A stretch of DNA of 64,000 bases from Procambarus clarkii (lineage: Eukaryota; Arthropoda; Malacostraca; Decapoda; Cambaridae). Of the stretch, positions 21,131-32,454 are shown in pieces. A model generated the notes under the pieces. It was not told where the DNA came from, ran no database searches, and saw nothing but the letters and a program-made list of their open reading frames with translations. A program made the translations under genes and the position numbers. Within the stretch, counting starts at the first letter, position 1. The number at the start of each line of letters is the position of its first letter. The stretch spans positions 22,108,526 through 22,172,525 of the forward strand of contig NC_091227.1 in assembly GCF_040958095.1 (NCBI RefSeq), in the 5' to 3' direction.

Positions 21131-21434
21131 ACTATCTTCCATATGCCAACAAGAGTCCTCAATGAAGGTAAGATATACATACGGTATCGTAGCTAGTACA
21201 ACAAGAGTGGTATTCAGTATACAATGTATTTTTAAGTTAATATTTTTGTGTGACACACAAAAGCAATAATAAAAAATAAAGTTTACTTAAAAGCAAACTA
21301 CAAACTATATATACTGTATTTATATATATATATATTTATATTAATGGTGACAGCAGCGCTCCTCTGGTGGCCACCAGCAACTCGCATCAGCTGGTCGAGT
21401 TTAAATGGATTGCTGGCCCCTCAATGGGGGTTAC
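21131..21434. other. No gene recognised
   Basis: AT-rich spacer with a short TATA-type run at about 21305-21330. Confidence 0.45.
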
Positions 21435-21690
21435 CTACCTTGAGGTTACCTTGAGGTGCTTCCGGGGCTTAGTGTCCCCGCGGCCCGCTCGTCGACCAGG
21501 CCTCCTGGTTGCTGGACTGATCAACCAGGCTGTTAGACGCGGCTGCTCGCAGCCTGACGTATGAGTCACAGCCTGGTTGATCAGGTATAGAGGGGGGGTG
21601 ACTCCATCAGCATAGGTCCACAGTCCTTCAACGGGTCGGTCACTCACGCCACTCGCTGTCTTCACCAGGCAGTAAATAACATATATGTGC
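21435..21690 (+). repeat. Dispersed repeat with a 15-bp palindromic core
   Basis: Contains 'gaggtgcttccggggcttag', 'tgtccccgcggcccg' and perfect inverted arms 'gatcaaccaggctgt' at 21519-21533 and 21568-21582. A diverged minus-strand copy lies at about 44690-44840. Part of the same beginning (cctagtgtccccgaggcccg) occurs at about 34600. The encoded short frame is shared between copies but looks like a by-product of the repeat. Confidence 0.75.
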
Positions 21691-21779
21691 TGTCTTACAG
21701 CCTAATCTACTCCTATGATTCCTAGAAACACTCTAGCAAATACCTAGATATATCAGTAGTCCTATCTTGCCTAATACCA

Positions 21780-22620
21780 AGGGAAAAATGGGAGGGAATA
21801 ATGATCTACCTTAAAATGTCCTGCCCTCAGATGCCTGGACTCTGATGGTTGCCGGGGTTCGTCGGTCCCTCAGTCGTTCTTTGGTCCCTCCTTTGTTCTT
21901 CGGTCCCTCCGTCGTTCCAGATGAGTAACCAGTCCATAGGTGTCCTGAAGACACGTCATCTCTGAACTCACTCCCATAGTGAAGTTCCTGGTCGCTGGCT
22001 CGACCAGACACTGCTCACATCGTCTCCCTCCAGTACTCCATTACCGAGACCATATACTCATGGATCCGGATGCGTCTTCTCCCTTCTGAGTTCCCAGTAG
22101 GCGTGTTCCAATCACAGAAGCTTTGAACACCTCGGGAGTTCCACTGACGGCGAGCCACGCCTTACTCCTGCCGTAGCCACTCCCTCGACTCTTCCAAGAC
22201 TATCAGCTCAGTCCTCGGCACCCTTACACCGCTGGAACTCGGCTTCCTCGCACTTCCCTAAAGTGTTGTAGTCTTATGAAGTCACTATGAACTTGTCAGG
22301 CTGTGTAACTTCACTGAATGTGGCTCCTGGACCTCGGAACTCGAGAGCTCAACCAGCACACGTCCACTCTCAATGAAGCGCCGCGAATCTCTGCGGGCTC
22401 AGCGCCCCCAGGCTCTGAGCCAGGTCTCCCGGTGACGTCACGGCGAACATTGATTGGTCAGTCACGTCACGTGACCTCGGCCAGCCAATCGCCAACCTGC
22501 TGGCCCCATCCACATCTAGGCGCCAAAATGAATAGAGGCTGCCATTTTGTATGTACAAGGGGCACAAACCTCCCCACCCTTACCTACCAAACTTATAAAT
22601 GCTAATTTCTCCATTAATAA
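21780..22620. promoter_or_regulatory. GC-rich island with promoter-like motifs (candidate promoter or solo LTR)
   Basis: This roughly 850-base stretch is markedly richer in G+C and CpG than the intron around it and has no LINE or SINE signature. Between 22430 and 22550 it packs a CRE-like TGACGTCA (22433-22440), CACGTG (22468-22473), CCAAT boxes in both orientations (22453-22457 and 22485-22489), an E2F-like GGCGCCAAAA (from 22519) and GCCATTTTG (22541-22549). On the minus strand a 'tttataagt' box lies near 22590. It could be an internal promoter inside the large intron, or the LTR of a retrovirus-like element oriented on the minus strand. No polyprotein was found next to it. Confidence 0.4.
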
Positions 22621-22779
22621 GTAACCATTTAATGAATGGTTACATACATACACAGCCTCATACATCAAAAGACTCCCTGCATCTCAGGGAACCTGCAGGG
22701 TTAGTGAATATGACTCTTAACACAGGCATTGGGGAGAAATAGTAGAGGGCACTTTAACACTGTGCAGATAAAAAAAAAT

Positions 22780-23540
22780 ATTTATACTAAAAACGTACTT
22801 TGAGTATACTTTATACTTTTGTGCAAAAAGTGCACAAAAATGTTTACTCCTTTTCAGCTTTGTAACCTCAATTTTCGTGCTACATCGTTCAATTTGATAT
22901 CAAATTGTTCGCAGTAGAATGCTGTAAAGGGATATTTGTATATAAGAACATACAAGCCTCACTTTTCTATACTTTTGACGAAAACTCAATAACTTTTTCC
23001 TCATACGTGTTTCTTTCAATACTTTTGGCATGGATTGGCTTTGTTCTTGATCAGTATCCGTAATCGGTATCTTTAAAGCTCCTTGCTAAATGAGAATGAT
23101 TTTTCTCATTTTCTGAGGTCACATTGCATGACAGGCAGATTCACAAACCTCCCGCTGTGTGCTGTAGATGTCTGCCTCTTGCTATGAACATCATAACTAT
23201 CATTGTCTCTACTGATATTTGCACCTTGTACATAAATGTTTTTACAGTCAGGATCATTTGATACTATCATCGCAAAATAATTGAAGTTATTTTATTCATT
23301 ATTAAGTGGTGCTGTTGCCCTGACATGGGTAGCTGTGCTATGAGGTCCAGCTGCATATGCCAGCGTTGGTCACGCTTGATAGTACTGAGGCTCTCACAAC
23401 CAGGTGGGATGCAAACAATTTTTTTTTTTTTTTTTTCAAGATGGCATCTGTTTACTAGAGTCCTGAGGAACAGGATGTGAGCCCCATGTCCCTGCGGGAG
23501 TTTTGATTCTTGCAATGTACAGTACAGTACTAACAAATTA
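22780..23540 (-). repeat. Dispersed repeat, probably a decayed DNA transposon
   Basis: The part at about 22845-23060 (cctcaattttcgtgctacat, 'ttgatatcaaattgttcgca') recurs at about 32560-32680 and 32745-32945. The part at about 23270-23510 (tcaagatggcatctgtttac, 'ctagagtcctgaggaacagg') has a diverged match at about 47690-47890. The two parts probably belong to one element. The minus-strand frame near the 47.6 kb copy has an acidic DDSIDDPDYD stretch like the N-termini of some piggyBac transposases. The family call is weak. Confidence 0.45.
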
Positions 23541-24394
23541 TCGTAATTACATACTAGTGACATGAATATATTTGTGCGTATTTGTGTTCTACACATTCTG
23601 TGATACAAATATTACTTTCAGCCCAATGCATCATTGCACTTGAAAATCATGGTAAAAACATTAAAAAATGTGAAGAAAATATTCTGTATTCAGTTCGTGT
23701 AGTTATAACTTCATGAAAATATGCAAGGCTAGACTGAACTATGATAATTGGTTACAATATTATTACATCCACCAGAACTGCCTAGTGGTTTGTAATGTGT
23801 ATAAAAATAGATAATTATATATAATTATATAATCTGAGATATATAATTTGTATATACAGTGTAATAATAGCCAAAAATGTGTTATTCCAAGAAAATAATA
23901 GTGTGTATATTAGTGTATATTATTATTGTGTATAGTGTGTTTATAGCCTGTATATGTAAAAATATCTTTGTGGCAACTCCCACCTCACACCTGGCCCAGA
24001 ATGACCACTGGCCAGTTTACTCCATGAAAGCTCTTCAATCGTGATATAGCAAAATTTCCATGCTTCACCACGGCCGAAGTAAACCACATAATTTTTTTTC
24101 TTGAGCACCAGGGCATTGTCTCCTTACAGTATAAACAAGGGCACAGCCCAAGGATTAAAATATTCATAAAATACATTTATTATCCAATATAAATTTTGTA
24201 TACCATGTGATAGTGATAATTGGAGAACATTTTGGGACTAAATTTATGAAGATTTCACATCTACAATGAACAATAGCACAACTATGATGAGGATTGAACT
24301 TTTGTACCCAAGACTGCATTCACCTGTTCAGATATACAGTGTCGCTTTGCACATTAAACTGCAACTAAGCCTCCTGCAGGCTATAAACTGGAAG
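23541..24394. other. No gene recognised
   Basis: AT-rich sequence with TATA-like low-complexity runs around 23800-23960. Nothing exon-like. Confidence 0.45.
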
Positions 24395-24540
24395 CGACCA
24401 TGAAGATCCCATCCTTCCACAGATCTCCAGTATCAGCTATTGATGCTGGTAATGGTTCCAAAGGGCCTCCACTTACGGGCTATTCATGCCCGTGCCACCT
24501 TTTGGGTGGCTTAATCTATCAATCAATCAATCAATCACTG
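24395..24540 (+). repeat. Dispersed repeat fragment ending in (AATC)n
   Basis: A compact block, 'aagatcccatccttccacag', 'ggtaatggttccaaagggcc' and 'cgggctattcatgcccgtgc', followed by 'ccaccttttgggtggc' and then AATC repeats. The two inverted pairs (gggc-attcat-gccc and ccacc-ttttg-ggtgg) would form adjacent small hairpins. It looks like the 3' end of a non-LTR or SINE-type repeat with a short tandem tail. Confidence 0.5.
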
Positions 24541-24581
24541 CATTCAAAAGGGAAGCCTTGCTACATATGTATAGTACATAA

Positions 24582-24834
24582 ACTGTTCTTGATACAGGTT
24601 GATGGAACTGTCTTGCATCCTGCTCCTTTGCTGTTATTCTGTCTGGGAACATTGTCTAGAAGTAGGCTGAAGTACTGGCCGCAAATATGAAATTGTATTT
24701 TAACGATAATCGGGATCCACTAGTACACATTAACCTCATTTCATTATAAACCATTCAAAATTATAGCAGAATTTAATCATTGGTCTAGGTTACCTAGCTC
24801 CATTACACCCATACCAACCTGTATCAAGAACAGT
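24582..24834. mobile_element. MITE-like element with 20-bp perfect terminal inverted repeats
   Basis: Arms 'actgttcttgatacaggttg' at 24582-24601 and its exact reverse complement at 24815-24834 enclose about 210 bases without coding capacity. Size and structure fit a miniature inverted-repeat transposon. No clear target-site duplication is visible. Confidence 0.65.
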
Positions 24835-25499
24835 ATAATGATCATAGTTACATCATTTATAATATTACAACTGGGAAATCACTAAAAATAACACAGTACA
24901 CTGTATAATAATAATAATAACTGCATTACTCATGGGATTAATGTATAGTGATTATTGCACTTTCTGAAGATCTATGGGGTGGGAAGTAGGATATTTATGG
25001 CACTACCATCCTTTTATATAAAAAGCAAAGCATGTGTGAGTGTAGATGAAAAAATAGGAGGATGATTAATATGTTGTAAAGAGAATAAGACAGTTGTGTA
25101 ATGTCTGACTCTTTAATACAGTATTTACATGAATGGATTTATTAATGAGATAAATTAAAAACACCTGGAGTGGAATTGGATTGTGATGAGGATAAATTAT
25201 TATTGAAATTTTTAAAATTAAAATTGTAGCATTTGAAAGAATGGAATTGTATGTTGTGGATTTTGTAGATCCTTAGTGGTAAGATAGTGATCTGAACTTT
25301 AGGATAAGTGGGCAAAAGTATTAGAAATTAATTTGTAAATACTTTGGGGCAATGCTGGAAACAAATGGGAGATGAAATAGAAGAGAGCCAATGTGTGGGA
25401 GAAAAGTGGCAGTAGAATACAGATAAATAAGTACTGTAGTATAATATAATAAAAGGAAGGAATTGGCCCCTATGGTGTTTAGGGATAAGAAATTAAAGG
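24835..25499. other. No gene recognised
   Basis: AT-rich intron sequence with a short AAT run near 24905. No features. Confidence 0.45.
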
Positions 25500-26539
25500 T
25501 GTTGGTGATTTCTGCCTAGACTAAGTCTGCCCCCCCCCCCCTCCCTCCCTGTTGGCATCTCATCGCCTGCATGATGAGCCCTCTTTTAATCTTTTACCCC
25601 TAGTCCCGGTTCCGGGGCTTCTGAAGATTTCGGAGTCAGGGCAAGGTTTAGCTCTAGTGGTAGCGCAGCCTTCTCTGGGGTTTGTCCCATCCACATAAAC
25701 AGCAAAGGCAGTTAAGCCTTCTGGTCCAGCTAGGGTTTCGGGGCAATTGTTTTCAGTCGTGGCCTCATCCCCCTCCTTGCTCGGAGCCTTCTCCTTTGGA
25801 GGACACTTTTCAGTTCTAGGTGTTGGATTAGGATTACAGCTCTACCCTGGAGCTGAAGGGGTAGCCCAAGGAATGTCCATGAGTACCATTCGACCCTTCT
25901 TGGTCTTTGGTTCCCCCCCCTCTGGAGGGTCTTTTGCTTCAGGGGGGATAAATTTTCATATCCTATATCTGAGCATGATCGCTCGGCTGGGTTTGGGTCC
26001 CCCTTAGGGACCCAAAAACCTCCTGAGGCATCCTGGTATCTTAACTGGGTGTTTTATTTATTTTTATTTTTTTTCAGGGATTCTTGCGTGTGCCCTAAGC
26101 CTCTGGCTGGCCCACTAAGTGTTACTTGTTTCTGTTTTACTTATGCGGAGTATGAGTATTTATGAATCGTATGGTCGCTTCAGTAAAATTTTGCCCCATG
26201 TGCTTATCAACAACTTCTGCTCTGTTGAATCTAAGTTGAAATCTTATTTGGTTTGTAACTGTGCACTGTGTTAGATAATGTTCCAGTGGTCTGTCGGGCA
26301 TTTCTCCAGTGCTGACAACTGGGTGTTGATCTTCCTTGCCTTGTTTTCTGATTTCCCATTCAGCTAGTAATATTGTTTTCGAAGTTGGCTTTTACCTCCA
26401 GCTGTAGGGTTGGGCAGCTTCAGGCTCTTCTCCAGAGCAGGTTTTTTACCTTTGGCCTTGGTGGGGGGGTTGTCCATATAGAGTTCTTAGTTTGTCCATC
26501 TCCTTTTCTGGTGAAGAATTAGTTGGCTAACTTTTGTAG
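25500..26539. repeat. GC-richer dispersed repeat, left part, split by Tigger
   Basis: The composition changes here to more G+C. The open frames (for example 25747-26007, rich in Gly/Ser) match nothing I recognise. The block resumes after the Tigger insertion at 28901 and runs to about 29490. There it contains a minus-strand 'agaggcatttcattacattt' motif shared with the DIRS-like block at 43280-44670. It may therefore be a decayed DIRS-type or other large retrotransposon. Confidence 0.4.
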
Positions 26540-26541
26540 TA

Positions 26542-28898
26542 CAGGGGTACCTCGGTTTAAGAGTTTAATCGGTTCCTGGAGACAGCTCGTATTCCGAAAA
26601 CTCGTAAACCGAAGCTAATTTCGCCATAAGAAATAATGGGAATGAATTAATCCGTTTCTGACTACCCAAAAATCTCACTTCAAACTAAATTTTATACCTA
26701 ATTCATCGAAATCTACACAACAAAACTATGTTCAAGTTATTACTTACCCTTGCTGCTGACTGCTGTTGGTGTATGGAGGATGGTGAGGAGGGGGGAGGAA
26801 GAGAGGTGTTACTGTTTGGAAGGGGAGTCCCCTTCCATTATAACATCAGGCAGTGAGGACCTTTCTGGAGTGCATTCTCTGGCACATTTTGCCTGCATAC
26901 CACTAGGTCTTGGTTGTAGCTCACTGCTCGATTTTCTCAACAAAGCTATCCATTGATGACTGTTTTTCCCTTATTCGCAAGATGTTTCTGTAATGAGGCA
27001 TCACATTGTCATTGAAAAGTTTAATGCAATGGCCTACTACAGCTATCTCTGGGCGAGTTGTTTCAATAAAAGTTTGCATTTCTTCCCACATCTGACACCA
27101 CTTATTAATGGTTGCGGAAGGGACATTCGCTGCTGCCTCCTCCTCCTCCTCCACTGGAGAACATCCTCAGCTGTGTCTTCTTGCTGTTCCTTTTGAAGGG
27201 CTTGGAGTTCTTCAGTGGTCAGTTCTTCGTTGTGTTCTTCCTCCAACTCCTCCACATCAGCACCATCCAATTCCAAGCCCATTTGCCGGCCCAGAGTAAC
27301 GATTTCCTCAACAATAGGCACATCATTTACAGGCTCAAACCCCTCAAAGTCTAGTTCTGTCACACATTCAGGCCACAATTTTCTCCAGCCAGAGATCAGG
27401 GTTTGAGTCACTTCTTGCCAGGCTTTGTCATCGAGTTTTAAAGCACTACAAATGTTAAAATGGTCTTTCCAGAACTCTTTGAGGGTGAGTTTTGTGGCTT
27501 CAGTCACTTCAAAACATTTCCGGAAAAGTGCCCTTTCATAAAGTTTCTTAAAATTCGCTATGATTTTCTGGTCCATAGGCTGAATTAGAGGAGTGGTGTT
27601 AGGAGGAAGGAACTTTACTGTCAGAAAATTACTGTATCTGTGCAACAATTCATCTTCCAAGCCTGGAGGATGAGCAGTAGCATTGTCGAGGAGAAGCAGT
27701 GCCTTGAGTGGCAAATGTTTCTCCTGCAGATACTCTATTTTCCTATGGCAGGGGACACCACTTCATTCACCCACTCTGAAAAAAAAAAAATCTAAGTCAC
27801 CCATGCCCTTTTATTAGCCCTCTACATCACACACACACTTTGGTTTTCTGCACTTTATACTGTTTGAAACCCCTTGGATTTTCAGAATGATACACAAGCA
27901 AGGGTTTAATTTTCAAATCGCCACTCGCATTTCAACCCAGCACAAGCGTAAACCTATCTTTCATAGGCTTGTGTCCGGGCATTGATTTTCCTCCTTGGTA
28001 ATGTATGTCCTATTAGACACACTTTTCCTGAACAGTCCTGTCTCGTCACAATTAAAAACTTGTTGTGGTAGGTATCCCTCAGCCTCTGCAAACTCTTTAA
28101 ATTCTTCAATAAATCTTTCAGCCGCTGGTTTGTCTGAGCTGGCAGCCTCCCCATGCCTCGCAACACTTTGAATACCACCTCTTTCTAAATTTTTCAAACC
28201 ATCCCCTGCTTGCCTTTATCGTAAGTTTATCGTATCTGCAATCGTTCCAGGGGGTTTTCTTTCTTTTCTTCGTGCAATACCCTGGCTTTCTCACAAATGA
28301 TGGCCTCTGAAACACTATTACCCGCTAACTCCTTGTTGTGTATCCAAGTTAATAACAACTTTTCCACTTCCTCAAGTATTTGTGGTCTTTGTTTCGTGAT
28401 TATTCTTACCGCCTTTTGCCACTTTAGCACTTATAATGTCCTTTTTCTTGCCAAGTATAGTGCATATCGTTGACGTGGCTTTGTTGTACTGCCTACAAAG
28501 TTCAACAACACGTGTACCATTTTCATGCTTCCGAATGATCTCTTGTTTTTCCTCTATTGTCATCCTCACATGCGCTTTTTTGCCTTGATCCTTACCACTG
28601 GCCTTCTTGGGACCCATGGTGAGATATATAATAACAACTTTTATGGTCAAATGGCCAAAAATCCAACAAAGTACTGAAAATCCTGGGGAAGAATTCAGGC
28701 GGGATAGTCACTGGGCATGAGGCACTGGTAAACTGAGGGGCGCCACTGTGTCACCGCACGCTAGGTTTGCCTGTACGCGTAGCAACACCCTCGTCTTCCG
28801 AGGCAACACTCGTATTCCGATGTAAATTTTCCGAGCAAATCCTGCTCGTATTCCGAAAAACTTGTATACAGGGGCACTCATATTCCGAGGTACCACTG
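26542..28898 (-). mobile_element. Tigger/pogo DNA transposon, near complete
   Basis: A 2357-bp element flanked by TA on both sides (26540-26541 and 28899-28900), the target-site duplication of the Tc1/mariner-pogo superfamily. Termini CAGGGGTACCTCGG and CCGAGGTACCACTG are inverted repeats. The subterminal 'tcgtattccgaaaa' is also repeated in inverse orientation at both ends. It carries a minus-strand transposase gene (27043-28618) whose frame is broken. It sits inside another repeat that it splits at 26539/28901, so it is younger than its host. Confidence 0.92.
27043..28618 (-). pseudogene. Tigger-type transposase, frameshifted
   Basis: The start is ATG at 28616-28618 (MGPKKASGKDQGKKAHVRMT). 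An N-terminal CENP-B/psq-like HTH follows (EEKQEIIRKHENGTRVVELC), then the second DNA-binding domain (LLTWIHNKELAGNSVSEAII), and the DDE core. The three catalytic acidic residues are visible: D in FNCDETGLF (about 28050), D in LLLLDNATAHP (about 27690) and D in PLIQPMDQK (about 27580). The C-terminus ends in an acidic and Gln-rich region and MWEEMQTFIETT. At least three to four frame changes between 27720 and 28430, including one around an A-run at 27778-27790, separate these blocks. It cannot make a full transposase. It would have bound the element's ends and catalysed cut-and-paste at TA. Confidence 0.9.
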
Positions 28899-28900
28899 TA

Positions 28901-29490
28901 GTACATCAGTGATTGATGCCTGGTTCGTCCAGCAGGGGTTGTATCACTTGTGGCCGGTGGCAGCTCTTCGCTGTTACCTGTGGTTACCAGTTCTGTCTCG
29001 GTGGATGCCCTGTTGGTTAGGCCGTTTCCTTAGTCCCCTGTTCCAAGGCTTGCATTTCCTAGATCATCTGCAGTATCATGAAATCTAGTCAGTCTATTGT
29101 TTGTCCTTGAGCCCATGGTGTTTGCAAGTACAGTATGCTGTGTTGACTGCAGCCTTATTCAACATGCCCTGGGCTGATAGTCAGACTCAGGGGTTTGGTG
29201 TTCTAACAGAGCTCAGGCAGCCCAGTATTTGATACATGTTTCTGGTCCTAGTTGGTCATGTTTTGTCTTGGGCTATGTCTTCCTGTCTGGATTTTCTTCT
29301 TCCACCAAGTGCAAACTGCCTCTCCTCCTTATTGGTAAGTCCTGGTTTTGTTCTCAGGTTAGCTGTTTCATGAAGCCATCAGGGGGCACCCTTCAGAAAC
29401 CCAGCTCTAAATGTAATGAAATGCCTCTAGTTGGTTCATTGACTCCAGAACCTAGAAGGAAGATAGCTGCATACAAAAGCCAGACCGCCT
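28901..29490. repeat. Right part of the repeat split by Tigger
   Basis: Continues the GC-richer block of 25500-26539. The minus strand at about 29380-29425 holds 'gaggcatttcattacattta', 'gctgggtttctgaagggtgc' and 'ccccctgatggc', closely resembling 43625-43690. No open gene. Confidence 0.45.
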
Positions 29491-29639
29491 GATGATATCA
29501 TTTGGTGCTATTTTTTCACAACAATTTTTTATGTTTCTCATGTTCTGTGTGATTCATATGTGGAATTGTTTGACGTTTGAAGGCTTTAATGTTTAACCCT
29601 CTAGTTGTCTGTAAAGCTTCACTGATTTTGTGTGACTTT

Positions 29640-29990
29640 TCCTGGTGTGATGGTGAATTTTCACTTGTTCTCTGCACCTCTGTGAGGGGAACGGGAGGGG
29701 GGGTGAGGGGGCAGGTGCAGCTTTGGCTCCCAGTAGGCCAAACAGAACCCCCATGTTTGATGTGACCCATTTGCATGGAGCAATCTCAGAAATATACATT
29801 CAGGGAGCCACTGGGGCTCATCCAAAAAGAGGCATTTCATGGCATTTAACACTAGGTATTTAATTTCACATGATCGTGGGATACATTTTAACAGTATTAG
29901 AAAGGTGCGCAGTGCAGGGGGTAAGGTTGGGTTTGTAGTCATTACTGCAAACGAGTTTAAACTAGGTGTAAGGACACATTTCAAACATAC
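29640..29990. repeat. Border fragment of the DIRS-related repeat
   Basis: Contains 'gcaggtgcagctttggctcc', 'cagtaggccaaacagaaccc' and 'gggagccactggggctcatc', followed by 'aaaaagaggcatttcatggc'. Diverged copies of the same string of motifs occur at 62650-62810 and, in part, near 43630. Confidence 0.5.
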
Positions 29991-31084
29991 AGTACAGTAT
30001 AGGCAATAGGAAGGAAACATTATAGGTAATAGAAAGGATTTTTTTTATATAAGATGAACTAAATCTTTGTTTAAAGTATATATAAATTATATATACTTTA
30101 GAGATAAAAAGACACCAGGAATATTGATTGGAAGGTGACTAATGTAGAAATAAGGCAAGTTAATTCATGGCTTAGGTGGGATAGATGCTAGATAGCTTTG
30201 AATGATTAACTAGAAAATTATGATTGCAGTACTGGCTTTAAATATGTATTACAGTAATTTCATCTTTATTTTATATTAATCAATATATGTATTAAAGCAA
30301 TCAATTATTAAAATTGTATAAACATGAGTTTTGGCAGAAAGTGTTATGGTTTTGGAAGGTCTTAAGATATGTGCCCTCGGTATCTTTTTAAAAGTTTGAG
30401 AAATCAGTCACAGATAATTTAATTATAATTATAAGCACTGTACTTTGCATATAAAAATGTAGCTTGTTAAATTAAAAAAAAAAAAAACTACAGCAACCAA
30501 TTTTGAAAAGGTACCGGTGTTTATTTGCAAGCATTGAAGTTTAATCTATGTAATACTTATTATTCAAGTTTTGTTGCATTTTTCCTTTCTTTGTATACTG
30601 TATATTGAAGTCTGATTGTTGACAATTATGTTTTTCTTTATTTTGAATCTTGTCATTGAATACCCTTGAACATTTTGTAATATTTACTGAAGATGCACAG
30701 GAGTTAAAATGGACATTGTAGCACTGACAGTGTTCAATAAGGTAAGGTAGTATATCTTCACATTATGCTATAATTGTCAAGAGGCATTGCTGAGTGTATC
30801 TAGCAATTTGTTGACAGTTTGTATCTACTTTTTCCTATTTTTTCACCATCATTAGTTACACAGTATTTATTAATTTACAAGATTTGAAAGGGGGGGGGTA
30901 AGCTTTGTAGAAGTTCCCTATTCATCCTCATTCAGGGCATTTATATTTTATATTAATGAATTAGAAAATAAAAAATGGAGCCATTTATCATGGGACGTAC
31001 TGTATCACATCTGATGAAAGATATAATCAGGAGTCATAGTGCCAAAACACTTGTCAAAACCTTAAGATATAAGATATAATGTAC
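29991..31084. other. No gene recognised
   Basis: AT-rich intron. An A-run lies at 30473-30487 and a G-run at about 30891-30898. No exon features. Confidence 0.45.
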
Positions 31085-31087
31085 TGT

Positions 31088-31757
31088 AGGTAAATGGCTT
31101 TGATAAGGTATATTTACCTACAGTAAATGGCTTTGATAAGGTATATTTACCTACAGTAAATGGCTTTGATAAGGTATATTTACCTACAGTAAATGGCTTT
31201 GATAAGGTATATTTACCTACAGTAAATGGCTTTGATAAGGTATATTTACCTACAGTAAATGGCTTTGATAAGGTATATTTACCTACAGTAAATGGCTTTG
31301 ATAAGGTATATTTACCTACAGTAAATGGCTTTGATAAGGTATATTTACCTACAGTAAATGGCTTTGATAAGGTATATTTACCTACAGTAAATGGCTTTGA
31401 TAAGGTATATTTACCTACAGTAAATGGCTTTGATAAGGTATATTTACCTACAGTAAATGGCTTTGATAAGGTATATTTACCTACAGTAAATGGCTTTGAT
31501 AAGGTATATTTGCCTACAGTAAATGGCTTTGATAAGGTATATTTACCTACAGTAAATGGCTTTGATAAGGTATATTTACCTACAGTAAATGGCTTTGATA
31601 AGGTATATTTACCTACAGTAAATGGCTTTGATAAGGTATATTTACCTACATTAAATGGCTTTGATAAGGTATATTTACCTACAGTAAATGGCTTTGATAC
31701 GGTATATTTACCTACAGTAAATTGCTTTGATAAGGTATATTTACCTACAGTAAATGG
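31088..31757. repeat. 33-bp minisatellite, about 20 copies
   Basis: About 20 head-to-tail copies of a 33-base unit (GTAAATGGCTTTGATAAGGT + ATATTTACCTACA). Most copies are identical. Single-base variants cluster at the right end (31512, 31651, 31700, 31723), the pattern of an array homogenised in its interior. Each unit contains the inverted pair TAGGTAAAT / ATTTACCTA across its junctions, so single strands can fold into regular hairpins. As 33 is a multiple of three, an uninterrupted 256-codon minus-strand frame with an 11-residue repeat (FTVGKYTLSKP) exists. It is judged a by-product. Confidence 0.97.
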
Positions 31758-32454
31758 GTCAACTGGGCTCAAATGATAATCACGACGTTTCTCTTCACAT
31801 GAACGTAATGTGCTGTAAACTTTTGTAAACAAATCGTCAGCAAATGTTTTTTTATATTTTCAGTAGTTATAAAGTTCAAACTACCATTGTGTTAATAGAT
31901 AACTTTTATCAGATCTAAAGTCTGTTCTCATCTTGGCGTTCCTGTACATTACATATGCTCCTACGTCTGTTTCTGACTTGAAGTACCCCTAATATGGTAG
32001 CTATTTCTTTTCATGATGTTTTCTTGCTGTAATACATCTCATAAATTATTTTTGAAAATTAATAAAAACTGAATCATCAAGAAGGTTTCTTGTGTATTCA
32101 AGGACATACTTAATGTAGCCTATGAAAAGACATTTAACACTAACTTGGTTCAAGAAGATAATGGCTTGGATACCCACATAAAAAACTAAACTAAAAAGTG
32201 CTGTATACCTCGTCATATCAAACCACATAGGAACTCAGGCTTAGTTACATGCAGTACAGTACAGAGTACAGGTCTTCCTTTTTATTCACTTTTTTATTAG
32301 AAAAAATATTTTTATATAAAAAGGTACATAAAACCAAATTTTATAGTATATGAAAAGGAGATGGCAAGTCACTTCCAATTACTTAGATGAATTAGAAAGA
32401 GATAAGACAGTAATTGACTTTTGTAGTATATACTGTACTGAAGAGGATGATATT
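31758..32454. other. No gene recognised
   Basis: AT-rich intron sequence following the minisatellite. No exon or repeat signature. Confidence 0.45.

Noticed and set aside
21367-21665. Pair of overlapping Arg/Pro-rich frames
   Set aside because: They fall on a dispersed palindromic repeat that recurs at 44.7 kb. No gene evidence.
25747-26007. 86-codon Gly/Ser-rich frame
   Set aside because: It lies in a GC-richer repeat split by Tigger. No recognisable domain and no splice context.
29661-30020. 119-codon minus-strand frame
   Set aside because: It covers a dispersed repeat border shared with 43.6 and 62.7 kb. No recognisable protein.
31088-31757. CRISPR-like array
   Set aside because: Units are directly adjacent without unique spacers. 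It is a minisatellite in a eukaryotic genome.
31062-31832. 256-codon minus-strand frame of FTVGKYTLSKP repeats
   Set aside because: It exists because the 33-bp repeat unit is a multiple of three and happens to lack stops. There is no start context, domain or codon bias beyond the repeat.
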